Shown one piece after another: positions 34,602 to 45,247 of a stretch of 64,000 bases of DNA. Under the pieces are notes generated by a model. It was not told where the DNA came from. It saw only the letters and a list, made by a program, of their open reading frames with translations, and did no database searches. Each line of letters opens with the position of its first letter. Position 1 is the first letter of the stretch. Position numbers and translations under genes: made by a program. This stretch comes from Neoscytalidium dimidiatum. Lineage: Eukaryota; Ascomycota; Dothideomycetes; Botryosphaeriales; Botryosphaeriaceae. The stretch is taken from positions 3,348,001 to 3,412,000 of the forward strand of contig CM074696.1 of the NCBI GenBank assembly GCA_037367355.1, written 5' to 3'.

Positions 34602-36488
34602 ATGAGTGCCACAACAAAATTCCTCCAATGGATCCAGGTCCCCACCTCCGCAAAGACGGTCCACAACCGGTGGATTAACGACGATATCCGGCCGCTGCCA
34701 CCGCACCGCCGGCGCTGGGACCGCATGGCCTTCATCTCCTTCTGGGCCATCAACCAGATCTGCCTGTCCAACTGGCAGCTGGGCTCGTCGCTCGTCGCCA
34801 TCGGCCTGTCCGTTTGGCAGACCATGATTGCCGTCATCGTCGGCAAGATCATCGTCGCCCTCGTCGCCGTGTACAACGGCTACGTCGGCGCCGACTGGCA
34901 TATCGGCTTCCCCGTCGTGTCGCGGTACGTGTGGGGCGTGTATGGCGCCTATGTCATGCTCGTGCAGAGAATTGTGCTGAGTTTGGTGTGGTTTGCTGTA
35001 CAGAGGTGAGTGTTCTACTTTGCTTTCCCGATTGATATTTCCGAAATAGGCAAGAGGAGCGTCATGCCCTGAAGAGCTGAAGCACGATGGAAGCCCACAC
35101 GTATTGAACGATAGCCTCCTGACACTAACATCTCCTTCACTCTCAGCTGGACCGGTGGTCTATGCGTGCAAGCCATCCTCTCGTCCATCTTCTCCGGCTA
35201 CCAGCACATGCCGAACCACTTCCCTGAATCGGCAAACATGAACACCCGCCAGTTCGTCGGCTGGGTCATCTTTAACGTCCTGATGGTACCAATTCTGTAT
35301 ATCCGCCCTGAGCGCTTCCATAACTGGGTGCTCTGGATGAACATCATTTCCGTAATCACCCTCGTCGCCATTATGATCTGGGGCCTTGCCCGCGTTGGTG
35401 GCGGCGGGCCGCTGCTCTCAAGCTCCGCCGAAGTCCAAACGAGCAGCGAGCTAGGTTGGGGCATCGTATCGGGTGTGAGTACTGTGATCGGGAACATTGC
35501 TGTCGGTAAGTCGCATTCCCTCTCCACCTCCAATAAAAGATGTACTGACCGCATCCCAGGCCTCTCCAACCAGATGGACTACTCGCGCTTCGCGCGCAAG
35601 CCCGGCGACCAGGTCTTCGGGCAGTACTTCAGCATCATCTTCTTCGGCGTCATCATGCCACTCTTCGGCTGCCTCAGCAGCAGCGCCACGCAGGGCATCT
35701 ACGGCGTCGCCTACTGGAACCCGCCCGACCTCGTCCAGCGCTGGCTCGACGACTCGTACACGCCGGGCACGCGGGCGGCGGCCTTCTTCGCCGGCTGCGG
35801 GCTGGTCGTGTGCCAGATCGCCATCAACGTCATCGACAACGCCTTCTCCGCGGGCATGGACACGGCGGGGCTGCTCCCGAACTACATCAACATCCGGCGC
35901 GGCGCCTACATCGGGCTCGTGCTCTCCATCGCGCTGTGCCCGTGGGAGCTGCTCTCCAGCGCGAGCACCTTCATCGCCGTGCTCTCCGCCTACTCGGTCT
36001 TCCTGGGCCCCATGGTCGGCATCCAGATCTGCGACTACTGGCTCGTGCGCGGCCGCCGCCTCAAGCTGTCCGACCTGTACCACGCCTCGCCCTCGGGCAT
36101 CTACCACTACCTCCGCGGCTTCAACTGGCGCGCTTTCGCCGCCTGGGTCGTCGGCTGGGCGCCCCAGCTGCCCGGCTTCGTCCACGAGGTCAACGACGCG
36201 ATCCCCGTCCCCGTCGGCTGCACCCGCCTCTACCAGCTGGCCTTCCCGCTCGGCTTCGCCATCAGCTTCTCCGTCTTTTGGGGCCTGAACCGGGTGGCGC
36301 CGCCGCCCGGGCTGGGCGAGGTCGATCCCGTGGATTATTACGGGACCTTTACGCCGGACGAGGCGGCGAAATTTGGGGTCGAGCCGGCGGAGGGGATGGG
36401 CGCGGCGGTCGTGGTTGAGGGGGAGGAGGTCGTGCCGGTGGATGGCGGGAGCGAGGAGGGGAAGGACGGGGGGTGGGGTGGGAAGTGA
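34602..36488 (+). CDS. NCS1 family permease (Fur-type, nucleobase/allantoin/hydantoin class)
   Basis: Three exons, 34602-35005, 35147-35505 and 35560-36488, give 563 aa, the usual length for fungal NCS1 proteins. Introns of 141 and 54 nt have GTGAGT/CTCAG and GTAAGT/CCCAG ends. The protein is a plasma-membrane symporter with about 12 hydrophobic helices. Family signs are the NRWINDDIRPLPPHRRRWD cytosolic N-terminus, WQLGSSLVAIGLSVWQ in helix 1, the NQMDYSRFARKPGDQ loop of Fur-type members, and a Gly/Glu-rich cytosolic tail. NCS1 members carry uracil, allantoin, uridine, cytosine/purines and, in bacterial Mhp1, hydantoins. The divergent hydantoinase gene argues for a hydantoin- or allantoin-like substrate, which the sequence alone cannot settle. 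Confidence 0.92.
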
Positions 36489-38060
36489 GATGGGAGAGAA
36501 AAGGGGGTCACTCGATACTGGGAGGAGACGGAAGGGACGTAAGTAGATCGGTAAAGAGATAGGCGTATGCTTGTTTTATTGCGCGACTGATGCTTGGTGG
36601 AGGATCGCCGGGCAGCAGTGTGCGGGCGATGATTGCCGGCGTACCAAATCATGTCTGTTCCGGGCAGGTGTCTTGGAGTCCTCACGCAGAAGAGAACAGG
36701 GTGGTCTTTTGTCTCGATGCTGAGCCACGAGTGGCGCGGAATTGCCAATAACGAGCTGCCAAGGATTGCTGCACATCGCGCCTTCCATCAACGTAAACCT
36801 CGCAAACATGCCAATGCTTATGCTTCGGTGTGTTGTTGAATCTTCCTGAATGCGGGGCTGATATACCACTCATTACTTTAACTGACCTCACGGGAGGTGA
36901 TTTGCCGGAGGAAAAAATACCGGTTTTAGTACGAAAGTTGCGCCGTTTCACTGGGTTGTATCCATGAATAAGTACCGTTCATTCATTCCTACAGGCGCAC
37001 CGTATAACCGGCTCATCCTAAATAAAGATGACGAAGAAGGCTTCCTGATGCGCCTATGCCGACTATGTCAGCCCTTCCTGAGAGATCCCCCGGGGACTCG
37101 CACGGTCTTCCTCTAATCGGAGGAAACCCTGAACCCAGCAAGTTGGACTTTGCGCCATTCAACAGCGCGGAACTCGCAGAGCCGCCGCATAGGCTGCGAA
37201 AATTGCCGACTCTTACAGTCTCTGCTTCCGAGGCCTGATCAGACTACTCCCATGTTTTTGTGGTCGACAAAGATAAGTACAGTCATAAGAGATTATCCTT
37301 AGAGCTAAGACTGGTTAGGCTAAATAGTAATCACTCGTCCAGAATAGTAAAAATAGTAGGTAAGACTAAATATTCTTTTAGATATTACAAATACATTGAA
37401 GAACATAAGCTTGAGCTTCTCACGTGCTCTATTAACAAGAATGTTACATCGTTATTAGAACATATCCAAGTTATCATTATTATTGTAAATGTTGCTGAAC
37501 CTTCATTTCCGTTCTAGTTAGACTCAGATCCGTCCCATAAGAAACTAACGGTTGTTTCACGCATGACATTCCGTGTTTGCGGTGATCCCTGCTCAGTTTC
37601 GAAAGGGTCCCCCGGATGTAGTGAAGGCTGATACAGCAACGCGTTTCCCACCACCAAAAGCCAATGATTCCATCATCCATATCAGCTTTCTTGCCAAATG
37701 AATGACAGCTCGCACTGGCCATGGAAACAATTTGAAATGATTCCATTCAAAAGCGAACCGGCCGCGAGCCACGGGAAAAATGTATACTGCTAGTCGCAAG
37801 ACGCTCGGCTGGCGTTTTCAAGACGCCCTTTCACGATGCGGCTGCACGCCAAATTCCCATAAACTCATTTACATGGAGGAGTCCGTTCATGCCTAACGTG
37901 TTTTCAACCCGAATTTCTCGAGGGGTCTCGCCACGATTCTGCCCATTGTGGAAGATATGGCGAATGAGCCACTTCATTAAGGTAAGGGTGTGTTCTAAAA
38001 TATACAGTTCTCTGACAGAAATCTACAGTATTCTTTGCCGAACGAGGTTGTGGATTAAGT
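36489..38060. other. AT-rich gene-free region
   Basis: The stretch from about 37,250 to 37,500 is strikingly AT-rich (many TA-rich words) compared with the GC-rich permease gene, as expected from repeat-induced point mutation of an old element. No protein frame and no recognisable transposon domain was found. The first few hundred bases should be the 3' UTR of the permease. Confidence 0.5.
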
Positions 38061-38876
38061 TTAGGCGGCTACTTTGATGACATCCGGTGCCTTCTCAGCT
38101 ATGGCGTACAGCGTACCGACCGTATGACCGCATATCTGCAGGAGGATCACACCAGCATCGACGATGCGAAGATTGCTGACACCATAGACCCGGAGGTTCG
38201 TGTCGACCACGCCTCCGAGCTCCTTCGACATCATCGCTGTTATGGCAGGTACGCTTAGCGCGGCGCTAGCGCCGCTAGGTAGTTTAGCTCCTTCGCTTTC
38301 TTTAGAGACGGAACAGAAAACAACAACGAATACAAGTACTTACGAGGTTTTGCTCCAACACAAGTCCTCCCAGCTCCAACCCTCGTTGCCGAGAAGACCC
38401 CAGGAGTCTACCTGGACGTTTTGCGCACGGGCAGAGATTCATGCCTGGGAAAACGCTAAGGTTAGATTCACTGCACGGGAGGGTTGGTGCGCATATCATT
38501 GATCGCGCTGGAGCCACCAAGGGCCTTGCCTGCGCGGTGGATCGTGGAGCTCCCGTTCGTATTGGTCTTGGGGGATGGTCTCATAGGCCAAGTCGACCTG
38601 GGTCCCAAGAGCTAGCCCGTATCCGTCGATGTTGGTGGCATTGGGGTTATTGAGGACGGAATCTCCAACTTCGATGTCGGCAACCTTGCCGCCAGCTAGT
38701 TCGGAGAGCCTGTTTGCAACAACAAGGCCACTCGTACCACCACCGACGACGATGTAGTCGAACGTTTCATCCCGGTCCGCAGCTCTGTGCGCGGTGGCGG
38801 AGGCTGCCAATAGAAAAAGAAGCGAGAAGTACTGGAACACGTTGAACAAAAGTACGCGCCGCTGGATGGATACCAT
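38061..38876 (-). pseudogene. GMC (glucose-oxidase-like) flavin oxidoreductase relic, middle replaced by an LTR-like element
   Basis: The N-terminal part (38361-38876) has a secretion-signal-like start (hydrophobic FNVFQYFSLLFLLAASATA) and the FAD-binding YIVVGGGTSGLVVANRLSE. A one-base frameshift then leads to HRAGKALGGSSAIN (GMC signature 1). After a short non-matching stretch with in-frame stops come DSWGLLGNEGWSWEDL. The C-terminal end (38061-38237) has SKELGGVVDTNLRVYGVSN and LRIVDAGVILLQICGH. About 400 residues that should lie between are missing, and the 123-bp LTR-like element occupies the gap exactly. Frameshift, stops and deletion make it non-functional. Intact relatives are secreted FAD oxidases of sugars or alcohols. 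Confidence 0.88.
38238..38360. mobile_element. solo-LTR-like element, copy B
   Basis: Closely related to copy A at 24959-25075 with the same orientation and ends (TGTTATGG...CTCCAACA), 123 bp because of a small indel in the middle. Unlike copy A its flanks (ATCGC and CAAGT) do not match, so no target duplication remains; this fits a deletion of host DNA that started at one end of the element. It lies between the two surviving halves of the GMC oxidoreductase relic. Confidence 0.8.
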
Positions 38877-39879
38877 CGTCTTGCATGTACTTGAGCTTTG
38901 TATGCAGAATTTCGTCCCGCTACAGCATCGCAATGCCTTCATCGGACTGATTGTGAGATCGACGGTCGATGCCAAGCTACTCAGGAGCTCGTTGATAGTA
39001 GGCCTTTATACTGGAGTGGCGGAGTTCTCATCGGGAGATGTTACGCCGGTCATCTCAGCTTGGCGAATTAAGGAGCGGGTGTGACAACAAACGCGGCTAC
39101 ACGACGCTTGTAAATGAGATTAGATATAATACAAGTCTGGCCCGAGGCTCCCTGTGCGGCTCCAAAAGTGTTCTGGAAATGTCTGGCCAAGCATCAAAAC
39201 GAGGAAAGTTGGAGTTGGACTATCCGCTTCGCTGATTCAGAAGTCTTTGCAAAATGTCGTGTTTCAGGTGCGTTAACCTCTAGGCTGTCAGGATGCAGGC
39301 GCCGGCAGCCCGAGTCGTGTCAAACCTTTCGCAGTAAATAACATCTGAGCCATGCATACGCGAATTTGGGTCATGCAACAGGATGAGCTAAAGATCATTT
39401 GCTTCTGATCATTGCAAGAGGCCGAAAAGCGCTCCAAATTAGCTCCGTTACTACGCATAGTCACATACGATAAGGTTTAGCGCAGTCGGAAAACTGAGCT
39501 ACCTGAACTTCGAAAATGGCTGCAGAGGCCGCCATTCGTTGGATAACATGATACCACATGCTAGATATTACGTCTGCTGGTGGGTATTCCATGCCGTCAT
39601 CAGAGCTTTTGTTCTTCACACTTCGGCATTCATTAAAAAAAACAAAAAGGGTCCCCTGGTCCCGTCCCATGAGCTCCGATTAGCTTCCTTTTAGTATTTG
39701 CTATCCAACAGAGTTTCCACAGGAACGTGTCCTGGCCGGAGTGACCCCTGCGCTGCTCAAGAGAACGGACATGCGTGTCGGTATCTATACGAGTCGGGGC
39801 TGTTCCCCCCTCATAACTAATGCTGAAGCAAACGAGAATGAACAACTGGGGAACTCTATAACAGCACGCCGGCGCTGCA
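38877..39879. other. gene-free accessory DNA
   Basis: No supported gene. A 69-codon minus frame at 39461-39670 shows no known motif. Confidence 0.4.
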
Positions 39880-40254
39880 TGCTTTGTGAGCAGCAACTCC
39901 TCGATACGGCTCCTCCTCGAGGTGGAGTCCGAACTCCTCTTCCAGCTACGGCGGTTGAAGTGCTTCTTCCCGATCATTTGGTCAATATCGCAATTCAAAC
40001 CGTCGAATTCCAACATTACTTATCTCTCGTTATCAAAGATCTAGTTGACCAACCTCAGAAACACGCTCGCTCTGATACCTCCTGGGCGTTGCTGGGAATT
40101 GACACTGCGAGAGAGAGAGCTCTTGAGTTACATCTTCGATTTCTTTCGGGGCGTTCCGAACGGCTTTGTAGACGTCGTATAGTGACAACGAGAGTTCGGT
40201 AGCGCAAGATACTACCGTGATAGCGGTACCGAGGATGGAGATCGGATCAGTCAT
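39880..40254 (-). pseudogene. Fungal_N (STAND-associated N-terminal domain) relic
   Basis: From the ATG at 40254 the frame reads MTDPISILGTAITVVSCATE, then YDVYKAVRNAPKEIEDVTQEL, which is the typical start of the fungal N-terminal domain found on STAND/NLR-like and related proteins. The reading then shifts. A second frame continues LEFDGLNCDIDQMIGKKHF and later a Lys/Arg-rich stretch as in this family, but it is preceded by TAG and TAA stops that look like CAG and CAA after C-to-T change. The remaining helical region and any NTPase domain are missing. A short spliced gene is possible but less likely. Confidence 0.65.
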
Positions 40255-40720
40255 TACAGCTCTCCATAAAGGCTGCGTGTCATGATTCAACGCTTGTGTA
40301 TCGAGTTAAAGAGCGTTAAGGTCTGGGAATTCGATGGCCTTGTCATCCTGTAGATTCGCGCAGCCTCAAAGGTGGACAGATGCAAGGCTGACTTATGCTT
40401 GCATGAGATGTGTAATCTTCTAGACTGCCGGCTCAGCTGGGCGACGCGCACTACGACTAATCCCCAAAAAAGAAGGTGGCGGAAGGCGGAGCCCTGGTGT
40501 ACGTTCTATATCCCCGCAGTCAGACGCCGATCGTCCATTTGCACTAACGATTCGCTGCGTGGAAAGAAGTGGAGCCGCGGTTGCCGGTCGCGCATCAAAT
40601 CTCTTGCAGCTCCGCTGCAATCTCATTCCTGCCAAATCCTCTCGTTCGCAGATCTTCGCAGCGTCCGCGACGGGTTTGTAAGCGGGTCTGCAGAAATACG
40701 ATGCGGAAACGCCGGGTCCG
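40255..40720. other. short gene-free stretch
   Basis: I see nothing supportable here. It should include the 3' UTR of the gene ending at 40721. Confidence 0.4.
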
Positions 40721-41686
40721 TCAGCGAAACCTCCCGGTTCTCATCCTCGGATCATTCTGCCCTTCGCGTCGCCATCTGGTAACCTGGCCAGGTCTATACT
40801 TGAACCCTTGTCTCCGCTTCCTGGCTTCTGCTGACGCCTTTTGGATCCAGATCTCGTGGCGGCTGGGCTGTTGTATGCACAGCCCAGGGATCTCCTCCTT
40901 TGACGGCTCCCTTCCCAAAAGGACGGCAACCCTCCAAAGCAGCCAGTCCGCATCGATGTGGCCATCGAGGTTAAGATTCTCTTCTCCCCATGTGGGCGTC
41001 AGATTCATCCCATCGATGAGGTCTTCCAAGTCTGTGTAGCTGCACGTGTCCAACAAGGCCTGTGCAAGCACGTGTAGCTTTGGATATGGAATGCCGTTGT
41101 CAGTATATTCGAAATTCCGGGGCTGGCAGGAAATGTGGCAAGCCTGCGAGGTCATTAGAACGAAGAAAAGCGACAATCTTTTGAGCTTGTAACGCGGATA
41201 AAGATGTGCAAGGCTATCCGGGCGGGCCATAGCAGATGCTCTGAAGGGTTGCGTGATTTCGCTCTGAGCGCTTAGTAAATCTGTGGCTTGTTGGAGCTGT
41301 TCCGTTGGAACACAGATCACCCAGTCCTGCAAATGACCCAGATCAGAGCGCGAAATGAAGCAGCTCCGAGGCCCGATACTTACAAACATAGTCCGGCCGG
41401 CCCCGAAATATAGTAGTGCAGGCTCATGAACCATGCAGCATGGTATTCCAGAGCTTTCGAGCGATTGAATAACCGTTGCCATCTCCTTCACGCCATCTCT
41501 TATCGGTTCCTGATCATCTGGTAAGCCGACCACTGAGACATCCCCTAACGGTGATTCCTTGATTTTGAGACCTGCTTGCGATGGCGGAAGCCCATCGGGC
41601 ATATTGTTGATTATCACAACGACCGGGCGCCGCATGGGCTCGCTGTCTGAAGACAACTCCGAATCTGATGGTATTGTGCCCTCCAT
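40721..41686 (-). CDS. uncharacterised fungal protein with in-frame 57-nt intron
   Basis: Exons 41384-41686 and 40721-41326 give 302 aa. The 57-nt intron has GTAAGTATC and TTTGCAG ends and is a multiple of three with no stop, so unspliced RNA would add 19 residues between TMF and DWVIC. The start ATG at 41686 begins MEGTIPSDSELSSDSE, an acidic Ser-rich N-terminus. The body (VVGLPDDQEPIRDG, YPRYKLKRLSLFFVLMT, NLDGHIDADWLLWRVAVL) looks globular with a C-terminal basic tail. I do not recognise the family. Codon use looks ordinary although the gene lies in decayed accessory DNA beside a Fungal_N relic. Confidence 0.72.
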   Translation of the reverse strand: MEGTIPSDSELSSDSEPMRRPVVVIINNMPDGLPPSQAGLKIKESPLGDVSVVGLPDDQEPIRDGVKEMATVIQSLESSGIPCCMVHEPALLYFGAGRTMFVSIGPRSCFISRSDLGHLQDWVICVPTEQLQQATDLLSAQSEITQPFRASAMARPDSLAHLYPRYKLKRLSLFFVLMTSQACHISCQPRNFEYTDNGIPYPKLHVLAQALLDTCSYTDLEDLIDGMNLTPTWGEENLNLDGHIDADWLLWRVAVLLGREPSKEEIPGLCIQQPSRHEIWIQKASAEARKRRQGFKYRPGQVTRWRREGQNDPRMRTGRFR

Positions 41687-44530
41687 CTTATTGATTTGGT
41701 GGGCCGTCCACACTGCGGCCCATCTCGATACCCTCTTTCATGTTACAAGTCAATGGAGAGACCGGAAATTGAAAGCGCGGGAAGCCGTCAAAGCGCTGAC
41801 TAATTTAGGCTGCAACGACGCTTGTAGCACGTGACAAATTGCGAGTCAATCGAGGGACAATCCTTTGGAAGAGAGAAGTATATGTAAATTTCAGCTAGAA
41901 TTCAGAGCCACTGAAGCAGGGTATTCCCCAAAATTTACTATTCTTGGCGTTAGGGTATCAGCTTGGAAACTCACGTGTGCGCAACTTGAAGGCAAGGAAA
42001 AGGCTAAGATCTGCCATAGCGCGCAAGATGCCGCATATCGTCAAGGTTTACTTTTAGCGAATAACGACGATTCGTAGGAATATGGAAAATCGTGAATTTC
42101 CTTCATCATGTGCTGATTCTTGGTATCTACTCAGTCCTTCCCGCTTACCGTATGAGGTTTTACTCTACTCGCTTAGCGGCCATTACTTGGCGCGAAAAGC
42201 AAACTCGTGGTTTTTAATCAGTAAGGACTTTTGGTGTTGCAGTGAATAAGTCCAGGCTGTTGCTTTGTACTTGCAGTTTGCCAATGAAAACTGTAGCATA
42301 TGCAAGAAAGGGCGGTGCGGATAGACGGTTAGAAGAACTACGCAACAAGCGCGTCCAAAGTCAAGCATTCTACACTACTATTTTCAAATCTAGCGAGCGT
42401 AAGTAGATTCGATGAGGATTACTATACGTGACTTTTCATCGGGGCTATCTGCGGATTAATGATATGTAAGACTTCAACGGAACAAGACTATAGCACGGAA
42501 GCATGATTGATGCCCAAGGCCAAAGGCATGACCGGATACTCCCGATCCTTGGCCATGGAGAGCTCAAAGCACCTTCAGCTCCTCAGCTCCGCGCATCCCG
42601 CGCCCATCGCCGTGCTGATCTTCGAACCCAACGCGAGCCGTCGCTACCGCCTGACATGGCATGACTCCCGCTCCGGCACCCGCGTCTCTCGCCCATCAGC
42701 AAGCGCCACCCCCACGCCCCGTCCAAACCCAATTCATCTACGCTGTCAGAGGGGGAAAATAAAAAAAGGAACCTGACGTACATAGCCACAGACGCGTATA
42801 AGGTGACCGGCTGCGGGCGGAACAACGCTTCGGGACGAACAGATGAAACAGCGGGACCGGGGCGGAGGGGGCGGAGGGGCGGAGGGAGGGGTGGCGTTGG
42901 CGATGGCGTTGGGATTTTGGTCGCTGGGTTCGCTCGGGACGGATCGTTCCGGCCGGACCCCAAGCATGCAAAGCAAGCAATTGGGCGGCCCTGGCTCCGC
43001 TCTGCCGCTTACTTACCTAAGCATTGGCCCTTTACCCCCCCCTCCCGTCCCGGTGGCGGTTCCTTTGCCCTCGCGCGCGAACACCCTGTCCTGTTGGGAG
43101 TGATTAGTAATTCATTTGTACGATACGAACTCGCTCTATAGCCGGATATACTTTTCTTTTTTCTCTCCCTACTTTCTATCTCGTTTGTTCTACTAATCTC
43201 GAAGCGGAAGAGAGCGCCGTTCACTCCGTCAAACTGCGAGCAGCATCCCCCCCGCAGGGATTAGCCAAACGCACGAAAGACGCAGGTAGCCGACGACTGA
43301 CAGCGAACGCGGCGGGTGGCAAGAAAAAATCCGTGACGAATGACGAGCAGCTCTGCCAAGAAGTCCGGGTTGAAAAGGCCACCAACGAGCATCTGAGCCG
43401 CCACCCATCGTCAGGGCAGAAAATGCTAGTCAAAAAGCGAAATGACTCAGTCGCGCTGCGTCGTCGCGGTGAGAATGCCGAGGCACCTCGGCAAGATGCA
43501 GTTTGCTAGCAATCATTGCATCATCACCCACAGTGCAATACAAAAAAAAAAAAAAATAGGGGACCAAAAGGCTCGGTGAGGAAGAAGAGGCGCGCTCACC
43601 CCGAGAGGTAGAGCGGCGTCAAAGAAGCGAATTCTCTCAACGTAGAGTAGCTTAGCGTACACGCAAGGGGGAAGGGGGAGAAGGAAATGAAGAGGACATG
43701 TTCGGGGGGGGAAAATGTCAAACAAAGTCAAAAACAACAAAAAAAAAATTCCCGTCAAAAGTGATTTGCTGGTTTGTTTGCGCCCGAAGAACCCCTCGCT
43801 CCAGTGGTAACCTGATGAATAGAAAGATCCCATCACTGAGAGCGCTGTTCTCCTACGCCGATATCCCTTGAAAAAATGTTGATGTGAAGCCCTCCAAAAC
43901 TTAAACTCCAACACCTCACAATCCAATGTCGAAGAAAAAAGACTTTCCAGAAAACAAAAAGTCAAAATGAGATCGTTAAAGTGGTGAGCCAACGGCACGG
44001 GTCGAAGGCATTGGCCGGGTTAACAACGAGGGGAAGAACGGCAGCAAGGAAAATGTGTGAGAAGGGGGATTGAAAAGTGGGGGGAGAGAGAAAGAAACAG
44101 AGCGTGTTGGTGACAGAATGTTGCTAACAGGCATTGGCGACAACGACACAACTCCCCAATTCCGCCCAATCTTCATTTCAACGTTCCTAGCTTGAGCTTT
44201 TTCTTCTCACCGTCTAAACCGCGGCCGAAGAAGGGAGGTAGAGAGAGTGTGAGAGACATGGAGTGGCAACTTTTTCTTGCAGTGATTTCGCTACGCGCGG
44301 CAAGGTGGTATCATGAAAATTTGGCGATCGCGCAAAAACACACAGCGGTTTGGTAGTAGAGAGCAAGCGTTGGTGACGGCCGGGCATCTGAATTCGTGCA
44401 TATAGCGGTCAGTGCTGCGGGAACTCTCTATTGCAGATGCGAGGGGCCGACAAGAGTGATGAGAAATGCAGTAGGGGTGCAGAAGAGATGCATTAGGGGG
44501 GGGGAAGCGGGGAGGGCGGACTGTGGTTGC
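41687..44530. other. 2.8-kb gene-free region
   Basis: It changes from AT-richer DNA (to about 42.5 kb) to GC-rich, homopolymer-rich DNA (42.5-44.5 kb), the edge of the accessory block. No coding frame is supported. The right part is downstream of the minus-strand dsRNA-binding protein gene and should contain its 3' UTR. Confidence 0.45.
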
Positions 44531-45247
44531 TCACCAACGCTGCTGCGGCGGGCCGCCGCACAGTCTCTGCAAGGCTACCTCGGCGGCATCCTCCTTGGCC
44601 TTGTCGACGTACTGACCGTCGTACCAGAAGCGCGCCGGCACGGAGATGTTGCCGATGTGGACGCTGCTAGACCAAGCAGTACGGCCTCCTGCGAAAAAAA
44701 AAAAAGAGAAAATCAGCGTCAATGCTTTCAATGTTTCAGAGGAGGCATAAAAATTCGAGGAGAGCGAAGATGCGGTGTGTGAGGGTGAGCGGTGGGAAGG
44801 TGAGCGTTTTGGGTAGTTGATATTGGATGATTGCCGGTTCCGGCTGTTTCGGGAAAGATGATGATGCGTCGATGGCGTTCTCTTGCTGATCCGGGGAAGC
44901 AAGGGGGTAACCGGTGCGGCGGGAAGAGGGTTTGGTCCCGAGCAGCAAGGCGGGTAGCGGCAATAAAAAAGAATATTGACGCGGGAGGTGCGGTGAGGAT
45001 GGTGGCAGGGCCGGGGAAGAGGAATCCATGCATTGGCGCCGACTGGTGGCGGCAATGCGACGTCGACGACTCACCTCGTCGGTCAGAGAACTCCTTGTAG
45101 ACGGGCGGCGGGTAGGAGATGGCTCTGCAGTAGTCTGGGGGCGGTGAGGCGGGTCAGCAGTTGCTAGTGTTGAGCGATTGGGAGAGGAGGGCGGGCGCGG
45201 GACTCACCCTGCAGCTTCTCTTGCCACGAGCTGGGACGGCTGGCCAT
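44531..45247 (-). CDS. small dsRNA-binding motif protein
   Basis: Three exons (45208-45247, 45075-45134, 44531-44688) give only 85 aa. Introns are 73 nt (GTGAGT to CCCAG) and 386 nt (GTGAGT to CGCAG-like end); the latter is long for this genome. The protein is one double-stranded RNA-binding motif: PPPVYKEFSDRRGGRTAWSS, then VHIGNISVPARFWYDG, and the C-terminal helix KEDAAEVALQRL typical of dsRBMs. No other domain is present, so it might act by binding structured RNA or as an accessory of a larger complex. A GTGAGC overlaps the last Trp codon and the stop, so a further 3' exon cannot be excluded. No frame longer than 110 codons covers it, because the coding part is split in short pieces. Confidence 0.85.

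Noticed and set aside
35451..36185. 244-codon minus frame antisense to the permease
   Set aside because: GC-rich shadow of the NCS1 exon; acidic/Arg-rich with no domain.
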